DNA of 64,000 nt from Catalinimonas alkaloidigena (GTDB lineage: Bacteria > Bacteroidota > Bacteroidia > Cytophagales > Flexibacteraceae). The translations under genes and the position numbers were made by a program. The stretch is taken from assembly GCF_900100765.1 (NCBI RefSeq), contig NZ_FNFO01000005.1:62001-126000 (forward strand), written 5' to 3'. Each line of letters begins with the position of its first letter. The first letter of the stretch is position 1. This document shows positions 26,232 through 36,390 of the stretch, in pieces. Under the pieces are notes generated by a model. It ran no database searches. It had not been told where the DNA came from and saw only the letters and a program-made list of their open reading frames with translations.

Positions 26232-27842
26232 TTAGCAAAGTGCCTCTTCCAGAAACGTTTCGACCGAATCGTACTGGTGTCGCTGGAGTTTCTTCTTCAA
26301 CCGCAGCTTGCTCACCCGCACACTCTGCGGCGAAATTCCCAGCAGATCGGCCATCTCGCGGCTTGTCAGGTTCAGCTTGAACAGCACCATGTAGCGCACT
26401 TCGGCTTCGGTGAATGCGACCTTCGAAAGTTTCAATTGCGAAAAGAAACCGGGGTAGATGCTCTGGAACTTGGCTTTGTAGAGTTCCCAGTCTTCGTCCG
26501 TCAGAATTTTACGTTGCAACAACTCGTCTACTTCGGCAACCGGCACGGCTTCGGGTGCGGGACGACGTTGCGTCAGCGCCTCCTCCAACGAATGAATCAG
26601 GGAGCGTTGCGTCGACAGCGTAATGACGTACTCTTTCAGTTCCTGCTCCCGGGCGGTGAGCTGCTGCCGGGCCTGCACGAGTTGTTGCTCGGCCTGCCGG
26701 CGCTCGCGCTGTACCGTTCGCCACCGCCAGCGCCCGACCCAAACGCCTGCCAGCAGACCACCCAGCAGCACGGCCACGCCCCACCACACCCGCGTTTGCA
26801 TCGACGCCTGTGCCGCCTGCAAATCGCGGATCTTCAACTCTTTCAGTTCCGATCCCAAATGCGCCTGGTAAAATGCCACCTCGCTGGTTTGCGTCTGCGC
26901 ATGGAGGCTGTCGCTGAGTGCCTCGTAGGCTTTATGGTAGTACAGCGCCGAATCGAGTTGCCCGGTCTGTTCGTGGTACTCGGACAGGTTGGCAAGGGCC
27001 TCTTTGATGCGCAGGTGGTTATGGATTTCCTCGCTCAGCGCCAGGCTGTAGTGCACCGCGTCGAAGGCTTCGGGCAGACGTTGCGTGTGAAAGTAGATTT
27101 CTGACAGGTTGTTCAGCGACGTAGCCATGCCTTCCCGGTCGCCCAGCCGTTCCCGGAGGCGATGCGCCGCACGGTAGTAGTATTCGGCGGAGTCGTAGCG
27201 GGCTTCTATCTTGAAGGTTTGCCCCCGGTTGTTGAAAGCATTTGCCAGGTTTTTGTCGTCGTGGGTGCGGGTCAGGAGGGCGATGGCCTGTTGGTTGAAG
27301 GCGTAGGCCTTGGGCAGATCGCGCTGGTTCTTCCACAACAGGCCCAGGTTCAGGTAGTTGACGCCCAGCAACCGCTCGTCGTGTTCGGCTTGTGCCATCC
27401 GGGCCGAGGCCGTGAAATTTTCGATGGCCATGTCGCACTGCCCGAGTCGCCAGTGCACGAGACCGATGTTGTTCAGCCGGAGCGCCATGTTCCGGCGGTG
27501 GTTCAGGGCACGGTCCAGGGCAAAAGCTTTTTCGTAATAGCGCAGGGCATCGTAATACTGACTCAAGTACCAGTGGCTCAGCGCGATGTGGTGATAAACC
27601 TCGGTCAGCTGCAAGGTATCCTGGGGTGAGACGGTTGGCAGGTAGTCCCTCAGCAACCGTAGGGCCGCTTCGTGGTCGGAGGTGGTTTGTAGGTGCTCGA
27701 CCCGCGCCAGCACGGGCGCTTCTTTCGTCACCAGTTGCGCCTGCACCCGCACCGACAGGCTGCCCAGGCCACACAGTATACACAACAGGCGCGTCCATAC
27801 TACCAAAGAGTTCATAAGCAAAAGGCGGAGGGAGATGCTCAT
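26232..27842 (-). CDS. TPR-containing transcriptional regulator with C-terminal HTH
   Basis: 536 residues from the ATG at 27842; ATG 27815 is an alternative and 27884 less likely. Signal or TM segment first, then about six tetratricopeptide repeats (about 45-340; ALRYYEKAFALDRALNHRR, AFNNRGQTFKIEARYDSAEY), a TM helix (WWGVAVLLGGLLAGVWV, about 360-378), a coiled-coil (RERRQAEQQLVQARQQLTAR) and a C-terminal LuxR-like helix-turn-helix (EVRYMVLFKLNLTSREMADL then LGISPQSVRVSKLRLKKKL). The order matches membrane-bound regulators of Bacteroidota in which periplasmic TPRs sense a signal and the cytoplasmic HTH binds DNA. The target is unknown; the beta-propeller gene just downstream is a candidate. 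Confidence 0.85.
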   Translation of the reverse strand: MSISLRLLLMNSLVVWTRLLCILCGLGSLSVRVQAQLVTKEAPVLARVEHLQTTSDHEAALRLLRDYLPTVSPQDTLQLTEVYHHIALSHWYLSQYYDALRYYEKAFALDRALNHRRNMALRLNNIGLVHWRLGQCDMAIENFTASARMAQAEHDERLLGVNYLNLGLLWKNQRDLPKAYAFNQQAIALLTRTHDDKNLANAFNNRGQTFKIEARYDSAEYYYRAAHRLRERLGDREGMATSLNNLSEIYFHTQRLPEAFDAVHYSLALSEEIHNHLRIKEALANLSEYHEQTGQLDSALYYHKAYEALSDSLHAQTQTSEVAFYQAHLGSELKELKIRDLQAAQASMQTRVWWGVAVLLGGLLAGVWVGRWRWRTVQRERRQAEQQLVQARQQLTAREQELKEYVITLSTQRSLIHSLEEALTQRRPAPEAVPVAEVDELLQRKILTDEDWELYKAKFQSIYPGFFSQLKLSKVAFTEAEVRYMVLFKLNLTSREMADLLGISPQSVRVSKLRLKKKLQRHQYDSVETFLEEALC

Positions 27843-27897
27843 TAAAGGTAGACAAACTCGCCCGCAGAAACGAGGACGCCGCACAAAAGTCGCTGGC

Positions 27898-30015
27898 TCA
27901 GTGCACGGGGTTGAGTTGCGCCCATGCCCGAAGAGGCTCTGTCACAGGTTGTTGGCACACCTTGCGCCGACAGACGTAAATCAGGGTGTTTCCCGCTACC
28001 CATTTGTTTTCCAGCAACGGTAGGTTTTCGTCCGTTCCCCCCAAAAACAGACTCGTCGGCAGGTAGTGGCGTTGCAGCGCGGCACGTTTTGTTGCCGCCT
28101 CGGCTCCCACAATCGCCACTTCGTAAGGTTCGTAGGTCATCAGGCCCAGCAGGCGATCCCAATTGGCGTAGTAAGGACCACCGTCCGGGAGGTCCCCTTG
28201 CACCTGTTGCACCATCGTGCGGCTCATCGTCAGGTAGTCGGATTGATCGTAATAGTGACCCAACTGAAACAGGACGTGGGCCATCACCGAATTGGAAGCG
28301 GGCATCACGTTGTCGGACAGCTCCATTTTGCGGGCGATGAGGTTTTCGGCTTGATCGGACGTGTAGTAGAACAGCCCGCTGGTCGGGTCCTGAAAATGGG
28401 CCAGAACGTAGTCGGTCAGGGCACGCGCCTGCGTCAGCCAGTGCAGGTCGAAGGTCACCTGATAAAGGGCGATCCAGGCGTCGGCCAGCAATGCATAGTC
28501 GTCCAGAAACGCCGGAATCGTAGCCCTGCCGTCCCGGTAGTTTCGCCACAGCCCTCCCTCCTGCCGCAACATCTCCTTTTCCAGAAAATGTGCGTTGCGC
28601 AACGCCGTGTGCAGGTACGCCTCGTCTCCCAACGCCCGGTAGGCGTCCACGTAGCCCTTCAGCATCAGCGCGTTCCAGCCGGTCAGGATTTTGTCGTCGG
28701 TCGAAGGGCGCTCGCGCTGGTTGCGCACTTCCCGCAGCCGACGGTTCGCCGCAGCGAGCCGAGCCGTCCACACCGATTCCGTCAGGCCATGTTTTTGGGC
28801 AAACGTCGCTGCCGATGTTGTGCAGTACAGGATGTTGCGGCCCTTTTCCCAGTTTCCTTCCGGCGTCACGCCGTAGTATTCAGCCAGCAATTGCGCGTCG
28901 TTTGCGCCGAGCGCTTCGTGTAGTTCGTCGGCCGACCAGACGTAAAACTTGCCCTCTTCACCTTCGCTGTCGGCGTTGAGCGACGCATAAAAGCCACCGT
29001 TTTCGTCCTGCAGTTCACGTTCCACAAACGCCAGCGTTTCCCGAACTATGTCGGTGTAGCGCGGATTTTCGGTTACCTGAGCCGCATGGGCGTACAGACT
29101 CACGAGTTGCGCGTTGTCGTACAACATCTTTTCAAAATGCGGCACAAACCACCGGTTGTCAGTCGAATAACGTGCGAAGCCGCCGCCGATCTGGTCATAC
29201 ATTCCCCCCTGTGCCATCGCGTCCAGCGTGGTGGTGACGGCCGCCAGCGCTTTTTCATCACCCGTCAGGTAATGGTACTGCAACAGCCACTCGCCGCTTA
29301 CCGGCAGAGGGAATTTTGGCGCGCCCTTGAAGCCTCCCCGCTCGAAATCGAGCAGCGGCTCCCAGGCCGACAGCAAGTCTTCGTACAGTTTCTGTTGCAT
29401 GGCTTGGGCGGTATCGGCGGGCAGGGTAATCACGTCGTTCGTACGGATGCCTTGCGTAAGCCCTTCGGCTTGCTGCACGATCTTCTGGTGCTGCTCCCGG
29501 TACACCTGCGCGACCTGTTGCAGCACCTCGACCCACTGCGCTTTCGGAAAGTAGGTGCCCGCATAAAACGGCCGCCCGTCGGGCAGGGCAAAGGCATGGA
29601 GCGGCCAGCCGCCCCGGCCCGACAAAAGTTGCGCCGCTTCCATGTAAATCTGGTCCACGTCGGGACGCTCTTCGCGGTCGACCTTGATCGCCACAAAGTG
29701 GTCGTTCATCACGCGCGCCACGGCCGTATCCATAAACGATTCGTGTTCCATGACGTGGCACCAATGGCAGGCCGCGTACCCGATGCTGATCAGGAGTGGT
29801 TTGTTTTCGTCCTGCGCCTTCGCCAGGGCTTCCGGACCCCATTCGTACCAATGGACGGGGTTGTCGGCATGCTGCCGCAGGTACGGGCTGCGGGCCTGTG
29901 CCAGGTGATTCTGTTCGGCCTTTTCGGTCGGCGGTTGCTGAGCCTGCTGCGGCGCACACCCACTCACGAGGGCACCACAAAGCACCCACACCCGCCACCG
30001 CTTTCGATACTTCAT
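27898..30015 (-). CDS. Thioredoxin domain-containing lipoprotein, YyaL/SPATA20 family
   Basis: 705 residues from the ATG at 30015, chosen because it yields a lipoprotein signal ([14 protein letters not shown], classic lipobox); the open frame extends to 30144. After the linker comes a DUF255 thioredoxin-like domain with [18 protein letters not shown] and [19 protein letters not shown] (about 55-100), then an (alpha/alpha)6-barrel-like part typical of the N-acylglucosamine epimerase fold (about 250-640; [33 protein letters not shown]). The C-H-W-C motif is the conserved thioredoxin-like site. The family is widespread and its enzymatic role is unsettled. The lipid anchor is unusual for a protein usually seen without one. 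Confidence 0.88.
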   Translation of the reverse strand: MKYRKRWRVWVLCGALVSGCAPQQAQQPPTEKAEQNHLAQARSPYLRQHADNPVHWYEWGPEALAKAQDENKPLLISIGYAACHWCHVMEHESFMDTAVARVMNDHFVAIKVDREERPDVDQIYMEAAQLLSGRGGWPLHAFALPDGRPFYAGTYFPKAQWVEVLQQVAQVYREQHQKIVQQAEGLTQGIRTNDVITLPADTAQAMQQKLYEDLLSAWEPLLDFERGGFKGAPKFPLPVSGEWLLQYHYLTGDEKALAAVTTTLDAMAQGGMYDQIGGGFARYSTDNRWFVPHFEKMLYDNAQLVSLYAHAAQVTENPRYTDIVRETLAFVERELQDENGGFYASLNADSEGEEGKFYVWSADELHEALGANDAQLLAEYYGVTPEGNWEKGRNILYCTTSAATFAQKHGLTESVWTARLAAANRRLREVRNQRERPSTDDKILTGWNALMLKGYVDAYRALGDEAYLHTALRNAHFLEKEMLRQEGGLWRNYRDGRATIPAFLDDYALLADAWIALYQVTFDLHWLTQARALTDYVLAHFQDPTSGLFYYTSDQAENLIARKMELSDNVMPASNSVMAHVLFQLGHYYDQSDYLTMSRTMVQQVQGDLPDGGPYYANWDRLLGLMTYEPYEVAIVGAEAATKRAALQRHYLPTSLFLGGTDENLPLLENKWVAGNTLIYVCRRKVCQQPVTEPLRAWAQLNPVH

Positions 30016-30242
30016 CGGTATTCTGAAACGCTCAAACCAAAGGCAAACTACGGGAAAAGCATGAGAATCAGGAGGATGGGCTAGCCTCCTCCCCGCACTG
30101 GCGGCAGCAAAAAATCTCACCCTTACAAATGCAACCGATTGCATTACTTTCCTTCTTTTCTTACTTTGCTTCGGGTCGCACCGAACTCCCGTTGAGACAC
30201 GAAAGCGACCAATATTTTTTTTACACCCTACATTTTCACCTC

Positions 30243-32669
30243 ATGCAACACATTGCCTCCAAAGTGCTGGGCGCAGCATTGGTCTTTGGCTTTCCGTTTC
30301 TCGGATGGGCGCAGGGTCCGCCGATCACCGTTCAGGCCGAATCGGGCACCCTGGGAGCCGATTTCGCCACCCTGACCGAAGCGAGCGTCTCGTACATCAC
30401 TTCACAAACCGATTTTATCAACACAACCAATCCCGGCAGCGATGCTCGCGTGGTTACCTATTCGGTAACGTTTCCCAGCGCCGGTTCGTACGCCCTCTAC
30501 GCACGCGTGCGTGTGGGCCCCGGTGCGGGCAACGACGATAGCTTCTTTTACGGCAACGGGTTCGGCACCCACCCCTCGACCGACGACAATGGCTGGATTA
30601 CGGCTAACCAACTGGGTTCGGTCGGCTATACCGATGCCGACGCGGTGGTCGGTGCGGGCGGCAACGCGATGACGGGCGTCTGGAAATGGATCAAGCTGTC
30701 GGACTTCAACGGCGGCGAGGCCCCGCCTGCCTTTACCGTACCGGAAGGAGCCCTGACCCAGACGTTCCAGATCGGAGGACGGGAAGATGGCCTGGACTTC
30801 GATCAGTTCGCGTTTGCGCCGGTGGGCGTTTATTACACCGTCGCCAACCTCGATAGCGGGCAGGCCGGAACGTATTACCCGCCGCTGGGCCCGAACGAGC
30901 CCCGGCTGGTGGAAGCGGAACGGGGTGACCTGATTCTGGAGACCGATACCCCCGTTTTTGCCATCGCCACCGAAGGCGATCTCCAGTACGTCCGGGTGGT
31001 TGAAGATTTTGCCGCCACGCAGGCGCCCGGCGACTCGCTGCACGTCATCACCTACGAGGTGAATTTTCCCAATGCGGGAACCTACGATCTGTACGCGCGC
31101 ATCCGGGTCGGTGCCGGTAACTTCAATGACGACAGTTTTTACTACGGCAACGGATTCGGGGCGAAATCGCCTACGGACGAAAATGATTGGATCACCGTCA
31201 ACGGCCTGGGGGCGGCTGGATACGCCGACGCGACGGATGTGGTGGCCGGGGGCGGCTCTGACGGCACTGACGTATGGAAGTGGATCAACCTTTCGGAGTT
31301 TGCCGGACAAGGGGAAACGCCCATTACGTTTACCGTGACGGAAGAGGCGCTGGTGCAAACGTTTCAACTCGGAGGACGGGAAAACGGACTCGATTTCGAC
31401 AAGCTGGCCTTCGGGCCGGATACTGTCTATTACACGGTAGCCAACCTCGACAACGGCGAAGCGGGTTCGGTCACCCCACCCCCGCCGCCCTTCACGCCAA
31501 CGGGGCCGCCCATTGCCCAGGGCAAAAGCAAATTTCTGGGGAACGTCTACAGCGCCTCCCAGCGGCCTTACTTCGAAAATTACTGGAACCAGATTACGCC
31601 CGAAAACGCCGGCAAATGGGGCAGTGTGGAACGCATACGCGACAACATGAACTGGACCGAGCTCGATTCGGCCTACGCCCTGGCGAAAAACAACGGCTTT
31701 CCGTTTCACTTCCACGTGCTGATCTGGGGGTCGCAACAACCCAACTGGATCGACACGCTCGCGCCCGCCACGCAACTCGAAGAGATTGAGGAATGGATGT
31801 CGCTGGTAGCCGAGCGCTATCCGGACATCGAATTTGTGGAAGTCGTGAACGAGCCCCTCCACCAACCACCGAACCAGCCGGGCAACGGCCGGGGAAATTA
31901 CCTTGAAGCGCTGGGCGGCGACGGCGTCACGGGCTGGGACTGGATCATCAACTCGTTCCGCATGGCGCGGGAATACTTCCCGAATTCGCAACTGATGATC
32001 AACGATTACAGCATCATCAACGACGGGAACGCCACCCGGCGGTACCTGGAAATCGTCCGTCTGTTGCAGGAAGAATCGCTCATCGACATCATCGGCGTCC
32101 AGGGACACGCATTTTCGACCACCGGCCCGGAGGCCACGTTCAAGACCAACCTCGATTCGCTGGCGAGCACCGGTCTGCCCCTTCAGGTCACCGAACTCGA
32201 CATCGACGGCCCTACCGACGCACAGCAGTTGGCGGAATACCAACGCATTTTTCCGGTATTGTGGGAACATCCGGCCATGATGGGCATCACCTTATGGGGC
32301 TGGAAGCCCGGCCAGTGGCGCACGGCCCAGGGGGCGTTTCTGGCCCAGGAAAACGGCGCGGAGCGACCGGCGCTGGTCTGGTTGCGCGAGTACGTTTCCG
32401 GCCTACCGACGGCGCTCGACGAAAACCAGTTGATGCGTGCTTCGTGGCGGCTTTACCCGAACCCGTCCGTGGCCGGTCAGTTTACCGTAATGCGCGAGGG
32501 CGAGTCGCCCGCCACGCTTCAAATTCTGAACACGCAGGGACAGCTTCTGCAACAGCAAACCCTACACCGCTCGCTGGAAACTGTGCAGCACACGCTAACG
32601 CCAGGCCTTTATTTTGTGCGCGTGTCCGGCGCGCAGGGCAGCACGACCCGCAAGCTTCTGGTGCAATAA
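30243..32669 (+). CDS. T9SS-secreted endo-1,4-beta-xylanase, GH10
   Basis: 808 residues from the ATG at 30243, followed by a signal peptide (VLGAALVFGFPFLGWAQ). Two N-terminal beta-rich modules of about 190 residues each (about 23-205 and 212-400) share VTYSVTFP/VITYEVNFP, YGNGFG and VANLDxG(Q/E)AG and resemble carbohydrate-binding modules. The GH10 barrel follows (about 420-720): ENAGKWGSVERIRDNMNW, FHFHVLIWGSQQPNW, the acid/base Glu in FVEVVNEPLH (residue 537) and the nucleophile Glu in QVTELDIDG (651). The 114-residue spacing fits GH10. A T9SS type A tail ends the protein (LYPNPSVAGQFTV ... PGLYFVRV). It cleaves xylan chains outside the cell. A terminator follows at 32693. Confidence 0.92.
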   Translation: MQHIASKVLGAALVFGFPFLGWAQGPPITVQAESGTLGADFATLTEASVSYITSQTDFINTTNPGSDARVVTYSVTFPSAGSYALYARVRVGPGAGNDDSFFYGNGFGTHPSTDDNGWITANQLGSVGYTDADAVVGAGGNAMTGVWKWIKLSDFNGGEAPPAFTVPEGALTQTFQIGGREDGLDFDQFAFAPVGVYYTVANLDSGQAGTYYPPLGPNEPRLVEAERGDLILETDTPVFAIATEGDLQYVRVVEDFAATQAPGDSLHVITYEVNFPNAGTYDLYARIRVGAGNFNDDSFYYGNGFGAKSPTDENDWITVNGLGAAGYADATDVVAGGGSDGTDVWKWINLSEFAGQGETPITFTVTEEALVQTFQLGGRENGLDFDKLAFGPDTVYYTVANLDNGEAGSVTPPPPPFTPTGPPIAQGKSKFLGNVYSASQRPYFENYWNQITPENAGKWGSVERIRDNMNWTELDSAYALAKNNGFPFHFHVLIWGSQQPNWIDTLAPATQLEEIEEWMSLVAERYPDIEFVEVVNEPLHQPPNQPGNGRGNYLEALGGDGVTGWDWIINSFRMAREYFPNSQLMINDYSIINDGNATRRYLEIVRLLQEESLIDIIGVQGHAFSTTGPEATFKTNLDSLASTGLPLQVTELDIDGPTDAQQLAEYQRIFPVLWEHPAMMGITLWGWKPGQWRTAQGAFLAQENGAERPALVWLREYVSGLPTALDENQLMRASWRLYPNPSVAGQFTVMREGESPATLQILNTQGQLLQQQTLHRSLETVQHTLTPGLYFVRVSGAQGSTTRKLLVQ

Positions 32670-32692
32670 TCTTAAAGCAACCTACAAGTACC

Positions 32693-32728
32693 AGCGACTC
32701 GCCGCCCCGCGGTGGGTCGCTCTTTTTT
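32693..32728 (+). terminator. Terminator after the xylanase gene
   Basis: GC-rich hairpin 32693-32721 (AGCGACTC paired with GGGTCGCT, inner CCGC/GCGG) followed by CTTTTTT, 23 bp past the xylanase stop. It also lies just before the end of the convergent AraC gene. Confidence 0.8.
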
Positions 32729-32734
32729 AGGCTT

Positions 32735-33706
32735 TTATTGTTTCAACTCACTGGGCAGAATGCCATAGCACCGCTTGAAGGCGGCCGTAAAGTGCTGTGG
32801 ATTTTTGTAGCCTACGGCGGTAGCGGTTTCGGTTACCGTGCGGCCTTCGTGCAGCAACATCCGCTTGGCGTGGGTCATTTTCAGGTCGCTCACGTAACCG
32901 AAGATGGTCGTACCGAAGGTCTCTTTGAACCCTTTTTTCAGGCGAAATTCGTTGACACCGACCCGTTTGGCCAGTTGGACGATGGTCGGCGGACGCTGCC
33001 AGTGGTCGTCGAGGATCTTGCGGGCTTCCTGAAGCGGCCGGAATTCGGTCTCGGGCGACGTAGCGCTTTCGTCCCAACGCTGCGCCATCTGGGCCAGTTG
33101 CAACGTGAGCAATTCCAACACTTTTGCTTCCAGAAAGAGGCGTTTCAATACCCCCTGCCCGGCATAATGCTGCAACTCGTGCAACACCCACCGCACCTGC
33201 GGCGTCATCGCCAAGTGTTCGGCACACAAAAAACCGGGCTGTCCGTCCTGAAACGAGGCCAGAAAAGCCAGGTCGCTCGCCTCTTCGCGCAACAGCCGCA
33301 AAAAGTACGGCTTGGGCAGGTGAATCACCGTGACTTCGTACCGCCCCTCGTCGGGCACCAGCTCAATCTGTTGGGCGCCTCCCACATCGTAATACAGATT
33401 GTGTTGCGCTCCCCACAACGGTGCCGATGCCGGATTTTCGGAAGTTTCGGTACTGTCTCCACTTAACAGAAAGATCATCTCGACGCTTTCGCCGACGCTC
33501 GAACGCTGCAACAGCGCCGGCTGGGGCAGTTGCACTTGTGCCTGCGAGATGACCACCTCGCCAAACGCCAGTTGCACACACGACAACCGACCCGTTCCGG
33601 TCGTTTCGATGCGGTAGGTTTTTTGGGCCGACGCGGCCACCACCTGAAACTGACCGGGCAAGGTCAGCTCCTCGTTCCATTCCTGCAGGGACGCGCCAGG
33701 GGGCAT
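32735..33706 (-). CDS. AraC-family transcriptional regulator
   Basis: About 323 residues from the ATG near 33706; the open frame continues to a TTG at 33832, but this would overlap the divergent receptor gene and add an unlikely Lys/Arg-rich stretch. The N-terminal half is a sensory domain of beta strands without clear motif. The C-terminal 100 residues hold the double HTH of AraC/XylS proteins: RVGVNEFRLKKGFKETFGTT, IFGYVSDLKMTHAKRMLL, then TETATAVGYKNPQHFTAAFK. The gene diverges from a TonB-dependent siderophore receptor, the usual place for PchR-like activators of siderophore uptake. Control of the iron locus is inference from this layout. Confidence 0.85.
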   Translation of the reverse strand: MPPGASLQEWNEELTLPGQFQVVAASAQKTYRIETTGTGRLSCVQLAFGEVVISQAQVQLPQPALLQRSSVGESVEMIFLLSGDSTETSENPASAPLWGAQHNLYYDVGGAQQIELVPDEGRYEVTVIHLPKPYFLRLLREEASDLAFLASFQDGQPGFLCAEHLAMTPQVRWVLHELQHYAGQGVLKRLFLEAKVLELLTLQLAQMAQRWDESATSPETEFRPLQEARKILDDHWQRPPTIVQLAKRVGVNEFRLKKGFKETFGTTIFGYVSDLKMTHAKRMLLHEGRTVTETATAVGYKNPQHFTAAFKRCYGILPSELKQ

Positions 33707-33794
33707 GAGGTGAAATTTTTCGTTTTGCGTTAGTCGAATTCCCGATCGCGTTAACAGCTTCCGCGGCAGACGGGCAGTTTTGCGGCAAGATACA

Positions 33795-33817
33795 TTATTT
33801 GTAATTAGTCTAAATAA
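33795..33817 (+). promoter_or_regulatory. AT-rich dyad before the siderophore receptor gene
   Basis: Imperfect inverted repeat TTATTT...AAATAA centred on 33806, about 20 bp before the ATG at 33827 and inside the divergent AraC/receptor region. Position and size fit an operator for Fur, DtxR or the AraC regulator. It is supported only by symmetry and context. Confidence 0.35.
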
Positions 33818-33826
33818 ATAACTTAT

Positions 33827-36298
33827 ATGCAACGATTTTTTACACTGCTGGGCTTGCTGCTCCTCTTATCGCCTGCGGTGTGGGCACAAAACACCGCTTT
33901 TGTACAAGGGAAGGTCGTCGGCGACGATCTAACGCCCCTGTCGCCGGCCAACGTAATGCTGGAAGGCACTTCGTTCGGTACCTCGACCGACGACGCCGGT
34001 AACTTCCGCCTTTCGGGCGTTCCGGCGGGTGCCTATCAGGTAAGCGTCTCGATGGTCGGCTACAAACCACAGTCGCGGGCCGTGGTGCTGGAAGCGGGCC
34101 AGACGGCCGTCCTTACGTTTGAGTTAGCCGCCACCAACGCGGTGTTGGCCGAAGTGGAAGTTTTTGGTGTGCCCGACAAACAACCCGAGAAACTGGCGAC
34201 GATCACGCGCCTACCCCTGAAACCGTCAGACCAGATCCAGAGCATTTCGGTGATTTCGGACCGGCTGATCGAGTTACAGGGCGACCTGACCATCTCGGAA
34301 GCGGCCCGCAACGTGCCGGGGGTCTACACGTTTGCGACCTACGGCAACCAACGCGAGAGCATGTCGTCGCGGGGCTACCGGGGCATCCCGATCCTGAAAA
34401 ACGGCGTGCGCGTCAACTCCGACTTCCGGGGCATCGGCGTTCTGACCGACATGCAGGGCATCGAAAGCGTGCAGGTGCTGAAAGGAGCCGCCGCCATTAC
34501 GCAGGGCATCGCGACCGACCTGGGCAGTCCGGGTGGGGTGATCAACCTCGTGACCAAAACGCCGAAGTTTGAGGCGGGGGGCGCGGCAGCATTGCGCGTG
34601 GGCAGCTTCGGGCAACTGCGCCCGGCCTTCGATGTGTACGGTCCGCTGTCCGAATCGAACAAAATAGCGTTCCGGCTGAACGGGGCTTACGAGCGTACCA
34701 ACAGCTACCGCGTGGGCGTTTCGCTGGAGAAGTTCTACATCAACCCTTCGCTGGAATGGCGTCCGGACGACAAGACGAGCATCATTCTGGAGATGGATTA
34801 CCTGGACGACAGCCGTACGCCCGACCCGGGCACGATCAATCTTTCGACCAACGACGTCAACGCGATCTACGACCTGCCTTACGACAAATTCCTGGGCTTT
34901 TCGTCGAACCGCGTCACGACCCGCAACGCGACCTATTCGCTGCGGTTCCTGCGCCAGTTGAGCAGCCAGCTTAGCCTGCGCGCGGCTTACATCCGCTCTG
35001 ACCTAGACGTGGAGGGCATCACGACGGGCCTTTCGGCGGGCGGTCGCGGCCTGCCGAACCTGGAAACCCTCAGCCAGCGCTACCGCACCATTGGCGGTTC
35101 GAGCCGCCTCGACAACAACTCGGTCTTGCAGGTGGACCTGATTGGGCAGGAGATTCGTACCGGCGCGTTGAAACATACGTTTCAGGTGGGCGTCGATTTC
35201 CGCAACAATTACCTCGAAACGGGCGGCAGTTCCATGGCCTCCGGCACGTACGTGGACATCGTCGACGTCTTCGAACCGATTCCCAACACGCTGCCTGACC
35301 AGGGCTACGTGTACATCGCCCCCCAACGCGACGAAAACGGCAACATCGTAACGCCCGGACGCACCGAAGTGGCCCCCATCAGCCTCTCGGCCAACACGAC
35401 CGTCTCGTCGCGCAACACGTCCTACGGCCTGATGGCGCAGGATGTCGTTACCCTGACGCCCTGGGCGCGGGCTTTCCTGGGGCTGCGCTACAGCACGCAA
35501 CAGAGCACCGGCTCGGCTACCGAAACCGAAATTTCGCGGGGCGATGCCCTCAATCCGCAGCTGGGTGTGATGCTGACGCCGAAAAAAGGGCTGAACGTGT
35601 TTGCTTCGTATACGTCCAGCACCAGCCTGCGCGGCGCCGACAACGTGGACGTCAACGGCAACGAACTGGGCGACCAGCGCATCGACCAACTGGAGGCGGG
35701 CATCAAATCCGACTGGTTCAACAACCGACTGCGTTTCAACCTGACCCTCTTCAAAATCAACAACACCAACATGTCGCTGCCGGTCTACGACGCCAACTGG
35801 AACGCCACCGGCTACTACCAGAAAGGCGGCAACGACGAGCGCAAAGGGGTGGAAGTCGAGTTGATCGGCCGGGTGCTGCCGAACCTGGAACTGGTGGCGG
35901 GCTACGCGCACATCGACGCGCAGTACAAAGAGCACACGTCGTATTACGAAGGCTCGGCACCGCTCAACACACCACGCCACACGGCCAACTTCTGGGCGCA
36001 CTACACACTGCTGAAAGGCTTCAACATCGGCGTTGGCACGTACTACATCGGGAAACGGCCCGTCAACGACTGGGCGACCACGGTCACGCACCAGGGCATT
36101 GTGCCTAACCAGAAGCCTTTCGACGTGAAAGCCTACACCGTGGTGAATGCGCAGCTCGGCTACATGTACAAGCAGTTTGGCGTTCGGGTGCTGTTCAACA
36201 ACCTCTTCGACAAGATCGGCTACAACGCGTACCGCACGAGCTTCATCAACCAGACCGATCCGCGCAACTTCGCCGCGATTGTGAGCTACAAATTTTGA
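33827..36298 (+). CDS. TonB-dependent siderophore receptor
   Basis: 823 residues with a signal peptide (LLGLLLLLSPAVWAQ). An N-terminal carboxypeptidase-regulatory-like domain (about 24-105; VQGKVVGDDLTPLSPANVML), a TonB-box-like LAEVEVFGV (about 110-118), a plug domain (about 130-245; ISVISDRLIELQGDLTISEA, MQGIESVQVLKGAAAI, GGVINLVTKTP) and a 22-strand barrel ending in a terminal Phe (FAAIVSYKF). The plug-barrel sequence is of the FhuA/ferrichrome-type siderophore receptor group (NARNVPGV-like AARNVPGVYTFATYGNQ). Iron chelates are taken across the outer membrane with energy from TonB-ExbBD, which is not in the window. It heads an operon with the lipoprotein and PepSY protein and diverges from an AraC gene. 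Confidence 0.92.
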   Translation: MQRFFTLLGLLLLLSPAVWAQNTAFVQGKVVGDDLTPLSPANVMLEGTSFGTSTDDAGNFRLSGVPAGAYQVSVSMVGYKPQSRAVVLEAGQTAVLTFELAATNAVLAEVEVFGVPDKQPEKLATITRLPLKPSDQIQSISVISDRLIELQGDLTISEAARNVPGVYTFATYGNQRESMSSRGYRGIPILKNGVRVNSDFRGIGVLTDMQGIESVQVLKGAAAITQGIATDLGSPGGVINLVTKTPKFEAGGAAALRVGSFGQLRPAFDVYGPLSESNKIAFRLNGAYERTNSYRVGVSLEKFYINPSLEWRPDDKTSIILEMDYLDDSRTPDPGTINLSTNDVNAIYDLPYDKFLGFSSNRVTTRNATYSLRFLRQLSSQLSLRAAYIRSDLDVEGITTGLSAGGRGLPNLETLSQRYRTIGGSSRLDNNSVLQVDLIGQEIRTGALKHTFQVGVDFRNNYLETGGSSMASGTYVDIVDVFEPIPNTLPDQGYVYIAPQRDENGNIVTPGRTEVAPISLSANTTVSSRNTSYGLMAQDVVTLTPWARAFLGLRYSTQQSTGSATETEISRGDALNPQLGVMLTPKKGLNVFASYTSSTSLRGADNVDVNGNELGDQRIDQLEAGIKSDWFNNRLRFNLTLFKINNTNMSLPVYDANWNATGYYQKGGNDERKGVEVELIGRVLPNLELVAGYAHIDAQYKEHTSYYEGSAPLNTPRHTANFWAHYTLLKGFNIGVGTYYIGKRPVNDWATTVTHQGIVPNQKPFDVKAYTVVNAQLGYMYKQFGVRVLFNNLFDKIGYNAYRTSFINQTDPRNFAAIVSYKF

Positions 36299-36390
36299 AT
36301 GCGATAGATCAGGAAGTTCAAGTGTGTTGCAAACGGCTCCGGGGTTTCCCGGGGTCGTTTGTTGCTGTGTTTACCCCCTTACAAAACAAG

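Noticed and set aside
33707-33832. AraC gene starting at the TTG at 33832.
   Set aside because: It would overlap the divergent receptor start and add a basic stretch that no AraC protein of this kind shows; the ATG near 33706 is preferred.
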